DNA of 64,000 nucleotides from CAVQJU01 sp963712905 (GTDB lineage Bacteria; Acidobacteriota; Vicinamibacteria; Vicinamibacterales; CAVVIG01): positions 186,001 to 250,000 of the forward strand of contig CAVQJU010000023.1 in assembly GCA_963712905.1 (NCBI GenBank). The letters are read 5' to 3'. Below, in pieces: positions 44,308 to 53,245 of this stretch; the first letter of the stretch is position 1, and every line of letters starts with the position of its first letter. The notes under the pieces are model-generated. The model was not told the DNA's origin. It worked only from the letters and a program-made list of their open reading frames with translations, and ran no database searches. The translations under genes and the position numbers were made by a program.

Positions 44308-45295
44308 CGCGAACGTGACGCGTCGCGCATTCCGTTGCGATCGAGACTTCATCGTCCGGCGGCAGCCAGTGCCCGTAGCCCTCTCCGAACCAGGTGCGCG
44401 AGAATCCCTGTCCGGAGCGAGCCACCCGGCCAAGGCGATCGGCGTAGAAGCGCATCCACGCGTCACAACGATCGCGAACACGGGAGCGAATCGACTCGCG
44501 GCTGAACCGATACCGGCTCGGATTCATCGATTCGTCCAGATGATCAGAGATAAACGCCTGCAGCAGGTGATCCCGATCGACTCCGGCTCGCAGCCGCCAG
44601 CCTCCAGGCGACGACTCGAGCAAGGGCGGCCACACCCGGTCGCCGATCCGGACGGGTTGACGGAGATTCATGTAGAACTTCATGCCCGCGTAGTTGGCGG
44701 CCAGATCGGCGTTCGAATAGATTCCGCTGACGAGCGTCCCGTAGTACCTGTGCTCCTGTTTCACGCCGCGAGCGACGGCCTCCGCGACCGCGGCAGCGCT
44801 GTCGGCCCCATCCGCTTGTGCGCGCTTCACCTCGTCGTAGTACTCGTGACCCTGCTGAAAGAAGTGATCGATCTTGTCGGTGCCGAGATAGAACCCGTGG
44901 ACGTTCACGGTCGGTGAATCGAACAGAAAGGAGAACGGCACCGGCGAGAACGCCCGCCTGTAGATCGAGTCGAACACGCTCGGAAGAAAGCCCGGCGGAC
45001 CGTCTTCGACTCGAATCTGCTTCACCCAGCTGACGAGACGAGACACGAACACGTTGCTGCCGACCCATTCGGACAGCACGCGCTCCGGCTCGCGACCCGT
45101 GCGATCGGATTCAATGATGTCGCTGATCCTCCGCGACAGCGTGGGGCCGATGTCGTGGAGCGGGCCACGTGGCGTGGTGACTTGATCCGTCTCCATCGCG
45201 GCCGCCGCCTGAGCGGTGGCCAGAACGGACGCGATCAGGCACGTCAGGCGGATGAGGATGTGGACGCGAAGGCGCAATGCTTTAGCTTGCCACAC
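44273..45295 (-). CDS. Exported protein of unknown function
   Basis: A protein of about 340 residues with a signal peptide (ILIRLTCLIASVLATAQAAA). Starts at GTG 45295, TTG 45277 or GTG 45379 are possible; 45295 places the signal helix near the N-terminus. The mature part contains PVPFSFLFDSPTVNVHGFYL, GTDKIDHFFQQGHEYYDE, LVSGIYSNADLAANYAGMKF and WFGEGYGHWLPPDDEVSIAT. The HFFQQGHEYY histidines suggest a metal or lipid contact but no known family is recognised. It overlaps the AlgX-like gene tail-to-tail. Confidence 0.6.
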   Translation of the reverse strand: MWQAKALRLRVHILIRLTCLIASVLATAQAAAAMETDQVTTPRGPLHDIGPTLSRRISDIIESDRTGREPERVLSEWVGSNVFVSRLVSWVKQIRVEDGPPGFLPSVFDSIYRRAFSPVPFSFLFDSPTVNVHGFYLGTDKIDHFFQQGHEYYDEVKRAQADGADSAAAVAEAVARGVKQEHRYYGTLVSGIYSNADLAANYAGMKFYMNLRQPVRIGDRVWPPLLESSPGGWRLRAGVDRDHLLQAFISDHLDESMNPSRYRFSRESIRSRVRDRCDAWMRFYADRLGRVARSGQGFSRTWFGEGYGHWLPPDDEVSIATECATRHVRVSGPARARATG

Positions 45296-45402
45296 GCGCG
45301 GAATCGCGTGATCCGCCGACTCTTTACAACAAATTGTCGGGCCCGGCGTCACCTGTTCCCGTAAAATGCCGAGCTTCACCCTTCTTCTTGTGGAGTTCGG
45401 TT

Positions 45403-46560
45403 ATGGAACGACGAACACGGCGTCTGAATGTCTGGGCTCTCGTCAGTCTGGTCGTGGCTCTCTGCTCTCTCGCGGGCAGGGCGGAGGCCGCGCCATGCGC
45501 TCCCGAGCCGACCGACATGTCGGTGTCCTTCGGCACGCTCATTACGTGCGATACCTCCGCGGGCGGCGACACCGATCTCTTCCGTTTCTCAGCATCCTCG
45601 GGTGATCGTGTGCTCGCCGAAGCGCTGCTGATCAGCGGAACGGGCTACACGCCGTTTATTCAGTTGTTCGCGCCAGACGGAACGGCGCTCGGCGCAACGT
45701 GGGGTCCGGCCCGCCTGGATCAGGTCGTCCAGCAGACCGGCACCTTCACCGTCGCCGTTTCCGCGCTCAGCGGGGCCGGAAGCGGCCAGTACTCCGTCAT
45801 GGTCTCGTGCCTCGGCGGCGCCTGTACACCGCCACCGCCGCCGCCCGGCCCGCCACCCGGCGGGAACGTGGCGTGCGAACCAGAACCGACGGATTTCTTT
45901 CCCGGCCTCGGCACGCGAGTCACCTGCGACATCGTGCCGAACGCAGACACTGATATCTATCGCTTCACCGGCGCCACGGGCGATCGCGTCCTCGCCGAAG
46001 CCGTGCTGCTCGCCGGCACCAACTTCTCGCCGTTTATTCAGTTCTTCGCGCCAGACGGAACGTCGCTCGGCGCAACGTGGGGCCCGGCACGGCTGGACGT
46101 CGTGCTCCCGCAGTCGGGCACGTACAGCGTCGTGATCTCCTCGCTGAGCGCTGCCGGAAACGGAACCTACGCGTTCACGGCGTCGTGCCTGGGTGGGAGC
46201 TGCGGGCCGCCGCCGGGAGAGCTTCCGAGCATGACGTTGACACTTACCGGTTGCACGATGTGCGCTCCCGGCAACACGTACACCGTGCAGGCGCATCTCA
46301 GCAACCCGTCTGCGCACAGCGTCACCGCCGAGATGAAGATCGGCTTCAGGTTGCCGAACGGGACACCGCTGAACATTCTCGGCAACAAGCATCTCGAGGT
46401 GCCTCTGCCCGCCGGCGTCAACACGACGTTCAACCTCTTCAGCTTCCCGTGGTTCAGCGGCGGCCCGGCCGGACGCTGGACGATCGAGGCCACGCTGTCG
46501 GAGCCGGATCTCGGGCTGGTCTACAGCCGCGCGGTGAAGACGTTCGGGGTCACGCCGTAG
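45403..46560 (+). CDS. Secreted protein with two PPC-like beta-sandwiches and a C-terminal Ig-like domain
   Basis: A 385-residue exported protein (ATG 45403, signal peptide ending EAAP). Two tandem repeats of about 95 residues, each starting C-x-P-E-P-T-D and containing DTDxxRFxxxxGDRVLAEA and a near-identical SPFIQFFAPDGTSLGATWGP, resemble pre-peptidase C-terminal (PPC) domains. They are joined by a proline/glycine linker (about 155-166). A third, different domain (about 285-385: LTLTGCTMCAPGNTYTVQAH ... GVTP) resembles the C-terminal domain of the protein at 51718-52628. It is probably an extracellular adhesin or carbohydrate-binding protein. Confidence 0.7.
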   Translation: MERRTRRLNVWALVSLVVALCSLAGRAEAAPCAPEPTDMSVSFGTLITCDTSAGGDTDLFRFSASSGDRVLAEALLISGTGYTPFIQLFAPDGTALGATWGPARLDQVVQQTGTFTVAVSALSGAGSGQYSVMVSCLGGACTPPPPPPGPPPGGNVACEPEPTDFFPGLGTRVTCDIVPNADTDIYRFTGATGDRVLAEAVLLAGTNFSPFIQFFAPDGTSLGATWGPARLDVVLPQSGTYSVVISSLSAAGNGTYAFTASCLGGSCGPPPGELPSMTLTLTGCTMCAPGNTYTVQAHLSNPSAHSVTAEMKIGFRLPNGTPLNILGNKHLEVPLPAGVNTTFNLFSFPWFSGGPAGRWTIEATLSEPDLGLVYSRAVKTFGVTP

Positions 46561-46564
46561 TGAT

Positions 46565-48526
46565 ATGGTTCGCCGCATGATTCCGAGTGAATTCCTGCGG
46601 CGGACCAGCGCCGGCGCGTGCTTCCTGGCGGTGGCTCTCGGCGCCACCGCCGGTCACGCGCAGCGGCCGGCATTTCAGGTGCACGAAGCGACAATTGCCG
46701 ATCTGCAGCGAGCCATCCAGAGCAAACGCGTCACCACCGTCGGGGTGGTCGAGCAGTATCTGAGACGAATCAAGGCCTTCAACGGCCGGTGCGTCAACGA
46801 GCCGCAGGGAATCCTCGGGCCGGTGACGACGATTCCTCGTGCCGGGCAGATCAACGCGCTGTCAACGCTCAACCTGAGGCCGGCGGCGCGCGAACGCTGG
46901 GGCTTCGACGCGCGGAAGGCGCGCAGCCTCACGGATCGCGTGGACGCCGCCGCCGACATGCCCGACGCGCTCGAAACCGCGGCCGCCCAGGACCGCGCGT
47001 TCGCGCGCACCGGGAGGCTCGTCGGGCCTCTCCACGGCGTGGTGATCGCCATCAAGGACCAGTACGACACGAAAGACATGCGCACGACGTCTGGCGCCGA
47101 CGCGCAGTACGCGAACGATCGCCCGCCGGACGACGCGACGTTCGTGGCGCGCCTGCGAGAGGCGGGCGCCATCATCCTGGCCAAGGCCAACCTCGCAGAG
47201 TACGCCGTCGATGGCGCGCGCAGCTCGTTCGGCGGCACCTTCTGCAACCCCTACGACACCGAGCGCGAGCCGGGCATGTCGAGCGCGGGCTCGGCGACCG
47301 CCGTCGCCGCCAACCTGGTCACCTGCGGGATTGCCGAAGAGACGGTTGTCTCTGTCCGGTGGCCGGCCTCCGTCAACAGCCTCGTCGGTCTCGCGCCCAC
47401 GAAAGAGCTCGTCAGCACCGACGGGATGATCGGCGCCGGCCTCAACATGCGAGTCGGCCCGATCTGCCGCACCGTGCAGGACACGGCCAGAATTCTCGAC
47501 GTGATTGCCGGGTACGATCCGAAGGACGAGTACACGGCGCTTGGCATCGGACGCACGCCGGGCGCGAGCTACCTGTCCGCGACCAGCGCGCGGTCGCTCG
47601 CGGGCCTGCGCATCGGCGTCGTGCGCGAGTACCTGAATCGAACGCTGCTGGCCAAAGCGGACGAGGAAAGCGTCGAGCTCGTCGAGCGCGCGATCGCTTC
47701 GCTGAAACAACTCGGCGCCACGATCATCGATCCCGGGCCCGAGGGAGCGCTGTTTCAGCGTTGCATCGCGCGTTCTGCGCCAGAGCTGTTGAGCTCGGCG
47801 TTCACCCGGCAGTACCGCCAGATGTTTCCCGTGGACGCAGCCGGGAAGCCACAGGGCGATCAGATCACGACGATGGTCGAGCTGCGCGCCGATCCGGCGC
47901 GCGTCCCGGAGGCCCTGACGCTCCGGAGCCTCGGCGGCGGGTTCGGCGAGCCGGGCGAAGACAGGTACATGATCAACCGCTACCTGCGGGAGCGCGGCGA
48001 CGCCAACATCAAGACGAACGCGGACCTGATCGCCAAGGCGACGTTCTACGCCGATCCGAACTTTCCGGACCGGCGGGCCGCCCGCGAGCAGGCCGAGCGC
48101 GGGACTGCCCTGGACACGTCAACACGCATGCACACACGGTTCGCGCTGCAGACGCTGCTGATGCAGTGCATGGAGGAGCAGAAGCTCGATGCGCTGGTGG
48201 CGCCCATGTCCACGGTGCCGCCGCGAAAGCTGCTGTCCCCGCGCGAGCCGCCGAGCAACGGACGAACCGCGATCGGCTGGTTCATGTTCGGCCAGCAGGG
48301 GTTCCCGGTGATCACGGTGCCGGCCGGATTCACGACCTCCGTCTGGGATCGGGAACGTGCGGGGGAAGCGACACGTCTCGTCGGCCCGATTCCGGCGGCG
48401 CTTCCGGTCGGCGTCGATTTCATCGCGCGGCCATTCGGCGAGCCGATGCTCTTCCGTATTGCGGCCGCCTATGAGGCCGCGACGAAGAACCGCCGGCCGC
48501 CCGCAGATTTCGGTCCGCTGCCCTGA
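46565..48526 (+). CDS. Exported amidase-signature enzyme
   Basis: A 653-residue amidase with a signal peptide (residues 1-30). The catalytic lysine K164 is in VIAIKDQYDTKD, the bridging serine in PGMSSAGSATAVAANLV, and the nucleophile is expected in the serine of EETVVSVRWPASVNSLVG. In most family members this last stretch reads T/S-G-G-S-I-R; here the two glycines are replaced (VVSVR), which could alter the oxyanion hole and substrate. Amidases hydrolyse aliphatic or aryl amides and peptidyl amides. The signal peptide indicates periplasmic action. Starts five bases after the preceding stop. Confidence 0.8.
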   Translation: MVRRMIPSEFLRRTSAGACFLAVALGATAGHAQRPAFQVHEATIADLQRAIQSKRVTTVGVVEQYLRRIKAFNGRCVNEPQGILGPVTTIPRAGQINALSTLNLRPAARERWGFDARKARSLTDRVDAAADMPDALETAAAQDRAFARTGRLVGPLHGVVIAIKDQYDTKDMRTTSGADAQYANDRPPDDATFVARLREAGAIILAKANLAEYAVDGARSSFGGTFCNPYDTEREPGMSSAGSATAVAANLVTCGIAEETVVSVRWPASVNSLVGLAPTKELVSTDGMIGAGLNMRVGPICRTVQDTARILDVIAGYDPKDEYTALGIGRTPGASYLSATSARSLAGLRIGVVREYLNRTLLAKADEESVELVERAIASLKQLGATIIDPGPEGALFQRCIARSAPELLSSAFTRQYRQMFPVDAAGKPQGDQITTMVELRADPARVPEALTLRSLGGGFGEPGEDRYMINRYLRERGDANIKTNADLIAKATFYADPNFPDRRAAREQAERGTALDTSTRMHTRFALQTLLMQCMEEQKLDALVAPMSTVPPRKLLSPREPPSNGRTAIGWFMFGQQGFPVITVPAGFTTSVWDRERAGEATRLVGPIPAALPVGVDFIARPFGEPMLFRIAAAYEAATKNRRPPADFGPLP

Positions 48527-48553
48527 CCGCCACCTGACGTATCCTGCTGCTCG

Positions 48554-49501
48554 ATGGCCAAGAAGAAGACAGCTGTCCGCAGGAAAAAGCAGGCCGCCGC
48601 GTCGATTGGTCTGTCTCCGGCGGAGACTCGCACCGGCGTCGGCGCGGCCGAGGAACTGACACCGATCGTCGAACGCGACGGCGGCGCCGTCCTGGGCGTC
48701 TATCGCGACCCCTTTGGCAGCACGCCGATCCTGATCGTCTCGCTGCCGATCGATCGCGTCGAGCCCACGCCCTATCAACGCGACCCCTCGGAAACGCACG
48801 TCAAGCGCCTGATGAAAGTGATCGAGACGCTCCAGCGCTTCCTCGACCCGATCATCGTCGTTCGCCACGCCGATCGTTACTGGACACCCAACGGGAATCA
48901 CCGGCTCCAGGCGATGCGCCGCCTGGGCGCCAGGGCAATCGTGGCGCTGCTCATCCCGGACGCGGAGATCGCCTACCAGATCCTGGCGCTCAACACCGAG
49001 AAGGCCCACAACCTGCGGGAGAAGTCGCTCGAGACGATCCGCATGGCGCGCGCGCTCGCCGATGACAGGCGAGAACCGGAGGAGGCATTCGCCTTTCAGT
49101 TCGAACAGCCGTCGTTTCTGACACTCGGCGCGGCGTACGAGTCGCGGCCGCGACTGAGCGGCGCCGTCTACCAGTCGGTGCTGCGCCGGATTGACGAGTT
49201 CCTCGACAAGCCCCTGCCGAAATCGGTCGCCGAACGTGAGCGGCGGGCGCGGCTCGTTCTCGCACTCGACGACCGGGTCACGGCGATCGTCGAGAAGCTG
49301 AAAGCTCGGGGCCTGACGAGTCCGTATCTCCGCCCGTTCGTTGCCGCGCGAATCAACCCGATCCGTTTTTCCAAGGCCACCAGTTTCGACTTCGACGAGG
49401 TGATGGAAAAGATGACGGCCGCCGCGGGCAAGTTCAACATCGAACGCGTGAAGCCCGAAGAGGTGACGAAGGCGGCGGGGCCGCCGGGCGACGAGGACTA
49501 G
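48554..49501 (+). CDS. ParB-N-terminal-domain protein, orphan
   Basis: A 315-residue cytoplasmic protein with a basic N-terminus (AKKKTAVRRKKQAA), then a ParB/Srx-type CTPase fold: VSLPIDRVEPTPYQRDPSET, LDPIIVVRHADRYWTPNGNH and RLQAMRRLGARAIVALLIPD, including the nucleotide-binding G-N-H-R pattern. Instead of a helix-turn-helix it has a long helical C-terminal half (about 160-315). No parA or parS is in the window, so it is not the chromosome-segregation ParB. Members of this group are often near nucleotide or mobile-element genes; here neighbours are an amidase and RidA. Function unknown. Confidence 0.7.
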   Translation: MAKKKTAVRRKKQAAASIGLSPAETRTGVGAAEELTPIVERDGGAVLGVYRDPFGSTPILIVSLPIDRVEPTPYQRDPSETHVKRLMKVIETLQRFLDPIIVVRHADRYWTPNGNHRLQAMRRLGARAIVALLIPDAEIAYQILALNTEKAHNLREKSLETIRMARALADDRREPEEAFAFQFEQPSFLTLGAAYESRPRLSGAVYQSVLRRIDEFLDKPLPKSVAERERRARLVLALDDRVTAIVEKLKARGLTSPYLRPFVAARINPIRFSKATSFDFDEVMEKMTAAAGKFNIERVKPEEVTKAAGPPGDED

Positions 49502-49514
49502 CGGCTCCTCGTCA

Positions 49515-49907
49515 TCAGATCACCGCTATGGCTTCGATCTCGATCATCCAGTCCGGGTGCGCCAGCGCCGAAATCTCGACGAGCGTCGAGGCGGGACCTT
49601 TCGTCCCGAGAAACTCCTGCCGCAGCGGGGCAAGGTCGGCGCGGTAACGCATGTCCGTCACGTAAGTCGTGATCTTGACCACGCTGGCCATCGTCCCGCC
49701 TTGAGACTCGACGAGCGCCTTGATCGCCTCGAACGCTCCGCGCGCCTGCCCGGTGAAGTCGCCGCGGCACGCAACGCCGCCGTCCGGTGTGTACGCGACC
49801 TGGCCGGACAGAAACAGGATGGTCTGGGCCTGGCTGACCTTGACGCCCTGGCTGTAAGTCGCCGGCTCGAAAAGACCCGTCGCGCCGAACTTCTGAATGG
49901 TGGCCAT
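49515..49907 (-). CDS. ridA: RidA-family deaminase
   Basis: Hydrolyses reactive enamine/imine intermediates from PLP enzymes. The 130-residue protein matches Rid: QTILFLSGQVAYTPDGG, QARGAFEAIKALVESQGGT, VVKITTYVTDMRYRADLAPL, then PASTLVEISALAHPDWMIEI ending in EAIAVI. The catalytic arginine of true RidA lies in a V-R-I/C-V-E-motif; here the corresponding stretch is ASTLVEISAL, without arginine, so it may be a Rid2-7 paralogue with another activity. ATG 49907 follows CAGGAG; the long antisense extension upstream is rejected. Confidence 0.85.
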   Translation of the reverse strand: MATIQKFGATGLFEPATYSQGVKVSQAQTILFLSGQVAYTPDGGVACRGDFTGQARGAFEAIKALVESQGGTMASVVKITTYVTDMRYRADLAPLRQEFLGTKGPASTLVEISALAHPDWMIEIEAIAVI

Positions 49908-50042
49908 GTTGGCTCCTGAGAGAGGACGACCTCTACGGTTGCGTAGTATCACACACGCTTGAATCCGCGGTGCGAGTTGCATAACGATCGCGGGGCGCGG
50001 AGCGTTGCTGATCGTACGCCCGCAGGGAGAGAGGGTGAACTG

Positions 50043-50873
50043 GTGGCGGACCATATCCAGTCCGGGCGGGCGTATGTGCTCGGCAACCAGGCGGAAGAGC
50101 TGGAGCGGCTCGATCGCCAGGCGCAGATGATCGAGCGCCCGACGCGGCTGCTGCTGCAGGCCGCTGGTCTGACGAAGGGCATGCGCGTGCTCGACCTTGG
50201 CACCGGCCTTGGCCACGTCGCAAGACTCGCGGGAGAACTCGTCGGCCCGACCGGATCGGTCACGGGACTCGACCAGTCTCCAGACGTGCTGGCCGCGGCC
50301 CGCGACCGCACGGAGCGCGCGGGAATGACACACGTCAATTTCGTAGACGGCGACGTCACCACCTGGCGCAGTACCGAACCGTTCGACGTCGTCGTCGAGC
50401 GGCTCCTGCTCTTTCACGTCGCGGATCCGGCTGCGGTGGCACGGTACCACATGGCCAATCTCCGACGGGGCGGACTGTTCGCGGCGATCGAATTCGACCT
50501 TGGCGGCGCGCGCGCCGAGCCGCCCATGACACTCATGGATGAGGGCGTCCGCTGGGTGGAGGCCGCGTTTCGCGCGGCAGGCGCGTGGCCCCGGATTGGC
50601 GCGCGGCTCAGCGTGCTGCTGGACGAGGCGGGATTCAACCGTGTCTCGACCTTCGGCGTTCAGGCGTACTTCCCGCCCTCCGATCCGTCCGGCATCGCGA
50701 TGCTTGCGGGGGTCGTGCGCAGCCTCGCTCCGGCAATCATCCGCCACGGGATCGCGACGGCCGAGCAACTGGAGTTGACGACGCTCGAGCACCGCATGGG
50801 AGAGGCCGTCCGGCAGGCCGGCAGTGTGGTACTGACGCCAACGGTCGTCGGCGCATGGGGGGTCTCTCCGTAG
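50043..50873 (+). CDS. SAM-dependent methyltransferase
   Basis: A 276-residue class I methyltransferase. The SAM site is VLDLGTGLGHVARLAGELVG (motif I), followed by GLDQSPDVLAAARDRTER and FVDGDVTTW, with a VVERLLLFHVADPAAVARYH segment typical of the Methyltransf_25/UbiE group. GTG 50043 is chosen because family similarity begins there (VADHIQSGRAYVLGN) and a GGAG-rich stretch precedes it. The substrate is not readable; relatives act on quinones, lipids or small metabolites. Confidence 0.85.
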   Translation: MADHIQSGRAYVLGNQAEELERLDRQAQMIERPTRLLLQAAGLTKGMRVLDLGTGLGHVARLAGELVGPTGSVTGLDQSPDVLAAARDRTERAGMTHVNFVDGDVTTWRSTEPFDVVVERLLLFHVADPAAVARYHMANLRRGGLFAAIEFDLGGARAEPPMTLMDEGVRWVEAAFRAAGAWPRIGARLSVLLDEAGFNRVSTFGVQAYFPPSDPSGIAMLAGVVRSLAPAIIRHGIATAEQLELTTLEHRMGEAVRQAGSVVLTPTVVGAWGVSP

Positions 50874-50900
50874 TTCAGATCGGCTACTCTTACCTGGCTT

Positions 50901-51614
50901 ATGCGCACACTGATACGCTGGCGTGTTTTCGTCGTCGTTCTTGCACTTGCTGCGCCCGCCTTCGCCCAGCAGCCGGCGTCGATCTCGCAAGATGATGCCG
51001 CCGCGATTCAGGCGCTTGTCTCGAGCTATGCACGCGCGCTCGGCGGCTGCCGCGCGGAGGAGTTCGCGGATCTCTTCGCTCCGGACAAGAGCTATTTCGC
51101 GAGCGGCTTTCGCGGACAGATTGCCGGACGCGAGCGTCTGATCGCCCTGGTGCAGAGCGAACGCCACTGCGTGGCAGCGGCCGGCACGACGCCGGCTGCG
51201 CGCCCTGGCGGCAGCAACGGACCGACGGTGGCCGTCGAGGCCACAGCGTCCGGAGCCCGTGGCGTCGCCGACATGGGCGGTGCCGGCCAGTATCAGGACG
51301 AATACGTGAAGACGGCGAACGGCTGGCGATTCCTCTCCCGCACGGTGCTCATCCCCGCCGAGAAAAACGCGGGGCTGGACGCGAAAGAGATGGCGGCGAT
51401 TCAGCGACTCGCCGGCCCGGGACTCGGCGACTACTACGTGCCCGACCAGAACGGCGTCAAGCGGCTGAGGACGTCGGGCGTCGAGATCAAGGTCTCCGAC
51501 GGCGCCGTGACCGGACGCGCCTACCTCAAGGACGGCGGCTACTACGACGATGTGTACGAAAGGGTGGCGCCGGGACAGTGGCGCATCAAGTCGCGCACCC
51601 GCGTCGGAGAGTGA
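50901..51614 (+). CDS. Exported SnoaL/NTF2-like protein
   Basis: A 237-residue protein with a signal peptide (VFVVVLALAAPAFAQ) and an NTF2/SnoaL-like cone: DDAAAIQALVSSYARALGGC, FADLFAPDKSYFASGFRGQI, GRERLIALVQSE, then YQDEYVKTANGWRFLSRTVL and a C-terminal GQWRIKSRTRVGE. Such proteins bind or isomerise small hydrophobic molecules; the secreted form is common in Acidobacteriota and of unknown role. It follows the methyltransferase gene by 27 bases and may be co-transcribed. Confidence 0.75.
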   Translation: MRTLIRWRVFVVVLALAAPAFAQQPASISQDDAAAIQALVSSYARALGGCRAEEFADLFAPDKSYFASGFRGQIAGRERLIALVQSERHCVAAAGTTPAARPGGSNGPTVAVEATASGARGVADMGGAGQYQDEYVKTANGWRFLSRTVLIPAEKNAGLDAKEMAAIQRLAGPGLGDYYVPDQNGVKRLRTSGVEIKVSDGAVTGRAYLKDGGYYDDVYERVAPGQWRIKSRTRVGE

Positions 51615-51717
51615 ATCGAAAATCTTGCAGGTTTGTCGTTGCCTGGGGCGTCGCACCTTCATAGAATGCTCGGCTCAGCAGTATCAAACTCGCTGGTGAG
51701 CAATCGGGAGGTGGCCG

Positions 51718-52628
51718 ATGAGAAGACATGCGCTGATCGGGTTCGCACTCGCCGTGGTTTGGCTCGGAGAACCGGGGGCCGCGGCTGCGGCGACCGTGAG
51801 CTTCGCGGACTTGTCGGTGCCGGGCACGGGTGCCGCGTCCTTCGGGGCAACCGTGCTTCACGACGGGTTCGTTTTCAGCTCGAATCTGGCGTTCGGGCCG
51901 CCCGGACTCAGCATCTGGAAGAACGACGACGTCGGTCATCCCGCCGGTGGTGCACCCGCCACGTCGCTGTTCGAGTACACCGCCGGGAGCATAACGACCA
52001 TTACTCGGGCCGACGGCGGCACTTTCGGCTTGAATGCGATTGACCTGGCTCAGTGGGGGGTGGGTCTGGCCAGCTTCCCGCCAACCTTTACCGTCACGTT
52101 TACCGGATTACGAGCGGATGCGACGACCGTCCAGCAGACGTTCACGGTGGCAAATTTCGTGGGCGCTCCTCAGTTGCAGACCTTTTCGTTCACGAATTTC
52201 TCCGATCTCGTCAGCGTCCGCATGACCCAGGGAATATACCAGCCGGGCACCGCATTCCAGTTCACCAACCTGGTGTACGTGACCGGTCCCTCGGTGTTGT
52301 GCGACACGCAGGTGGACCACCCCACCTACGTGAATGGCGACCAGGTCCTGGTCACGGCGCTCCGCTTTGCCAACCTGACGCCCGACCCGGTAGCCTCTGA
52401 AATCAAGGTGTGGCTCGGCACACCCGCCGGAGCCGTCTCGATCATCAACGCGGGATCCACGGGTTCGGTGATGCTTCCGCCAGGCCTGGATGTGAATCTC
52501 GGACCGTTCACGCTGTTGGGGTGACACCCGCACTGCCCCGCGGCGGCTACGAGTTCAGCTGCCGGCTCCTCAATCCCACGACCGGAGAGCTTCTTGTATC
52601 GAAGCGAAGCTCATTCGTGATCCACTGA
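51718..52628 (+). CDS. Secreted beta-sandwich protein, one frameshift
   Basis: Signal peptide (LIGFALAVVWLGEPGAAAAA), a PEP-CTERM-type beta-sandwich domain (TVSFADLSVPGTGAASFGAT, GGTFGLNAIDLAQWGVGLAS, TFTVTFTGLRADATTVQQTF), then a C-terminal domain beginning VLCDTQVDHPTYVNGDQVLV. The frame stops at TGA 52522-52524 in a G-run (GTTGGGGTGA); one missing G there would join it to VTPALPRGGYEFSCRLLNPT and the end SSFVIH at 52628, giving about 303 residues. The last domain resembles that of the protein at 45403-46560. Probably an extracellular binding protein. Confidence 0.65.
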
Positions 52629-52771
52629 CTTTCGCGCCGAACCGCGCAGAAAAGCTGAGCCATCGTCCTGTCGCTGACTGAGGACAGCCGAGCCGTTGTC
52701 TGCAAAAAAGGCCTGAATTCTCACAATATCGATTGGCATCCCCCTCGCACTAAGGGCCAGCGGAGGCCGTC

Positions 52772-53119
52772 ATGAAGCGTATGTTGGTCCGAGTCGCCGG
52801 TCTGATGGTTGTGTTCGGTGCGTTGAGTGTCGCCACAGCGCGGGCCGACTCGCATTTCTCAATCCACGTCGGCGTCGGCGTGCCGGTCGCGCCGGTTGTC
52901 GTCGCTCCGCCAGTGGCTGTGGCTCCCGCTCCTTATCCCTATCCGGCCTATCCGGCTTACTACGGGCCGGCTCCGTATCCCGGTTACGTGTGGCAAGCGG
53001 GCTACTACGTCGGCTACCAGTGGTACCCGGGCGCGTGGGTTCCTCGTGGGCGCGTTTACGCTGCGCCGCGTTACCCGTACGGCTACGGACGCGCCCGCGC
53101 CTACCGCGGCCGCTACTGA
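52772..53119 (+). CDS. Tyrosine/proline-rich secreted small protein
   Basis: A 115-residue protein with a signal peptide (LMVVFGALSVATARADS), then a proline/valine segment (VGVPVAPVVVAPPVAVAPAP) and a tyrosine-rich part (YPYPAYPAYYGPAPYPGYVW, WQAGYYVGYQWYPGAWVPRG) ending in an arginine/tyrosine tail. This composition matches small YXWV-type exported proteins that are thought to coat or bind surfaces. No catalytic residues. A palindromic hairpin-free intergenic region of about 140 bases precedes it. Confidence 0.65.
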   Translation: MKRMLVRVAGLMVVFGALSVATARADSHFSIHVGVGVPVAPVVVAPPVAVAPAPYPYPAYPAYYGPAPYPGYVWQAGYYVGYQWYPGAWVPRGRVYAAPRYPYGYGRARAYRGRY

Positions 53120-53245
53120 GCAAAACCCGCGGATAGCAGCGCTCGACCTGCCGATATCTCGAGACAAAGGCATGATCCTGGCTGCGGTTGCGCAGCCTCA
53201 GAAAGCTGCGAAAAGGACGACTGATGCGCCTTATACTCCTCCGCA

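Noticed and set aside
49908..51662. Extension of the RidA frame to a 715-codon protein
   Set aside because: The extension is antisense to a methyltransferase and an NTF2-like gene, while RidA has its own ATG with a good CAGGAG ribosome site at its normal length.
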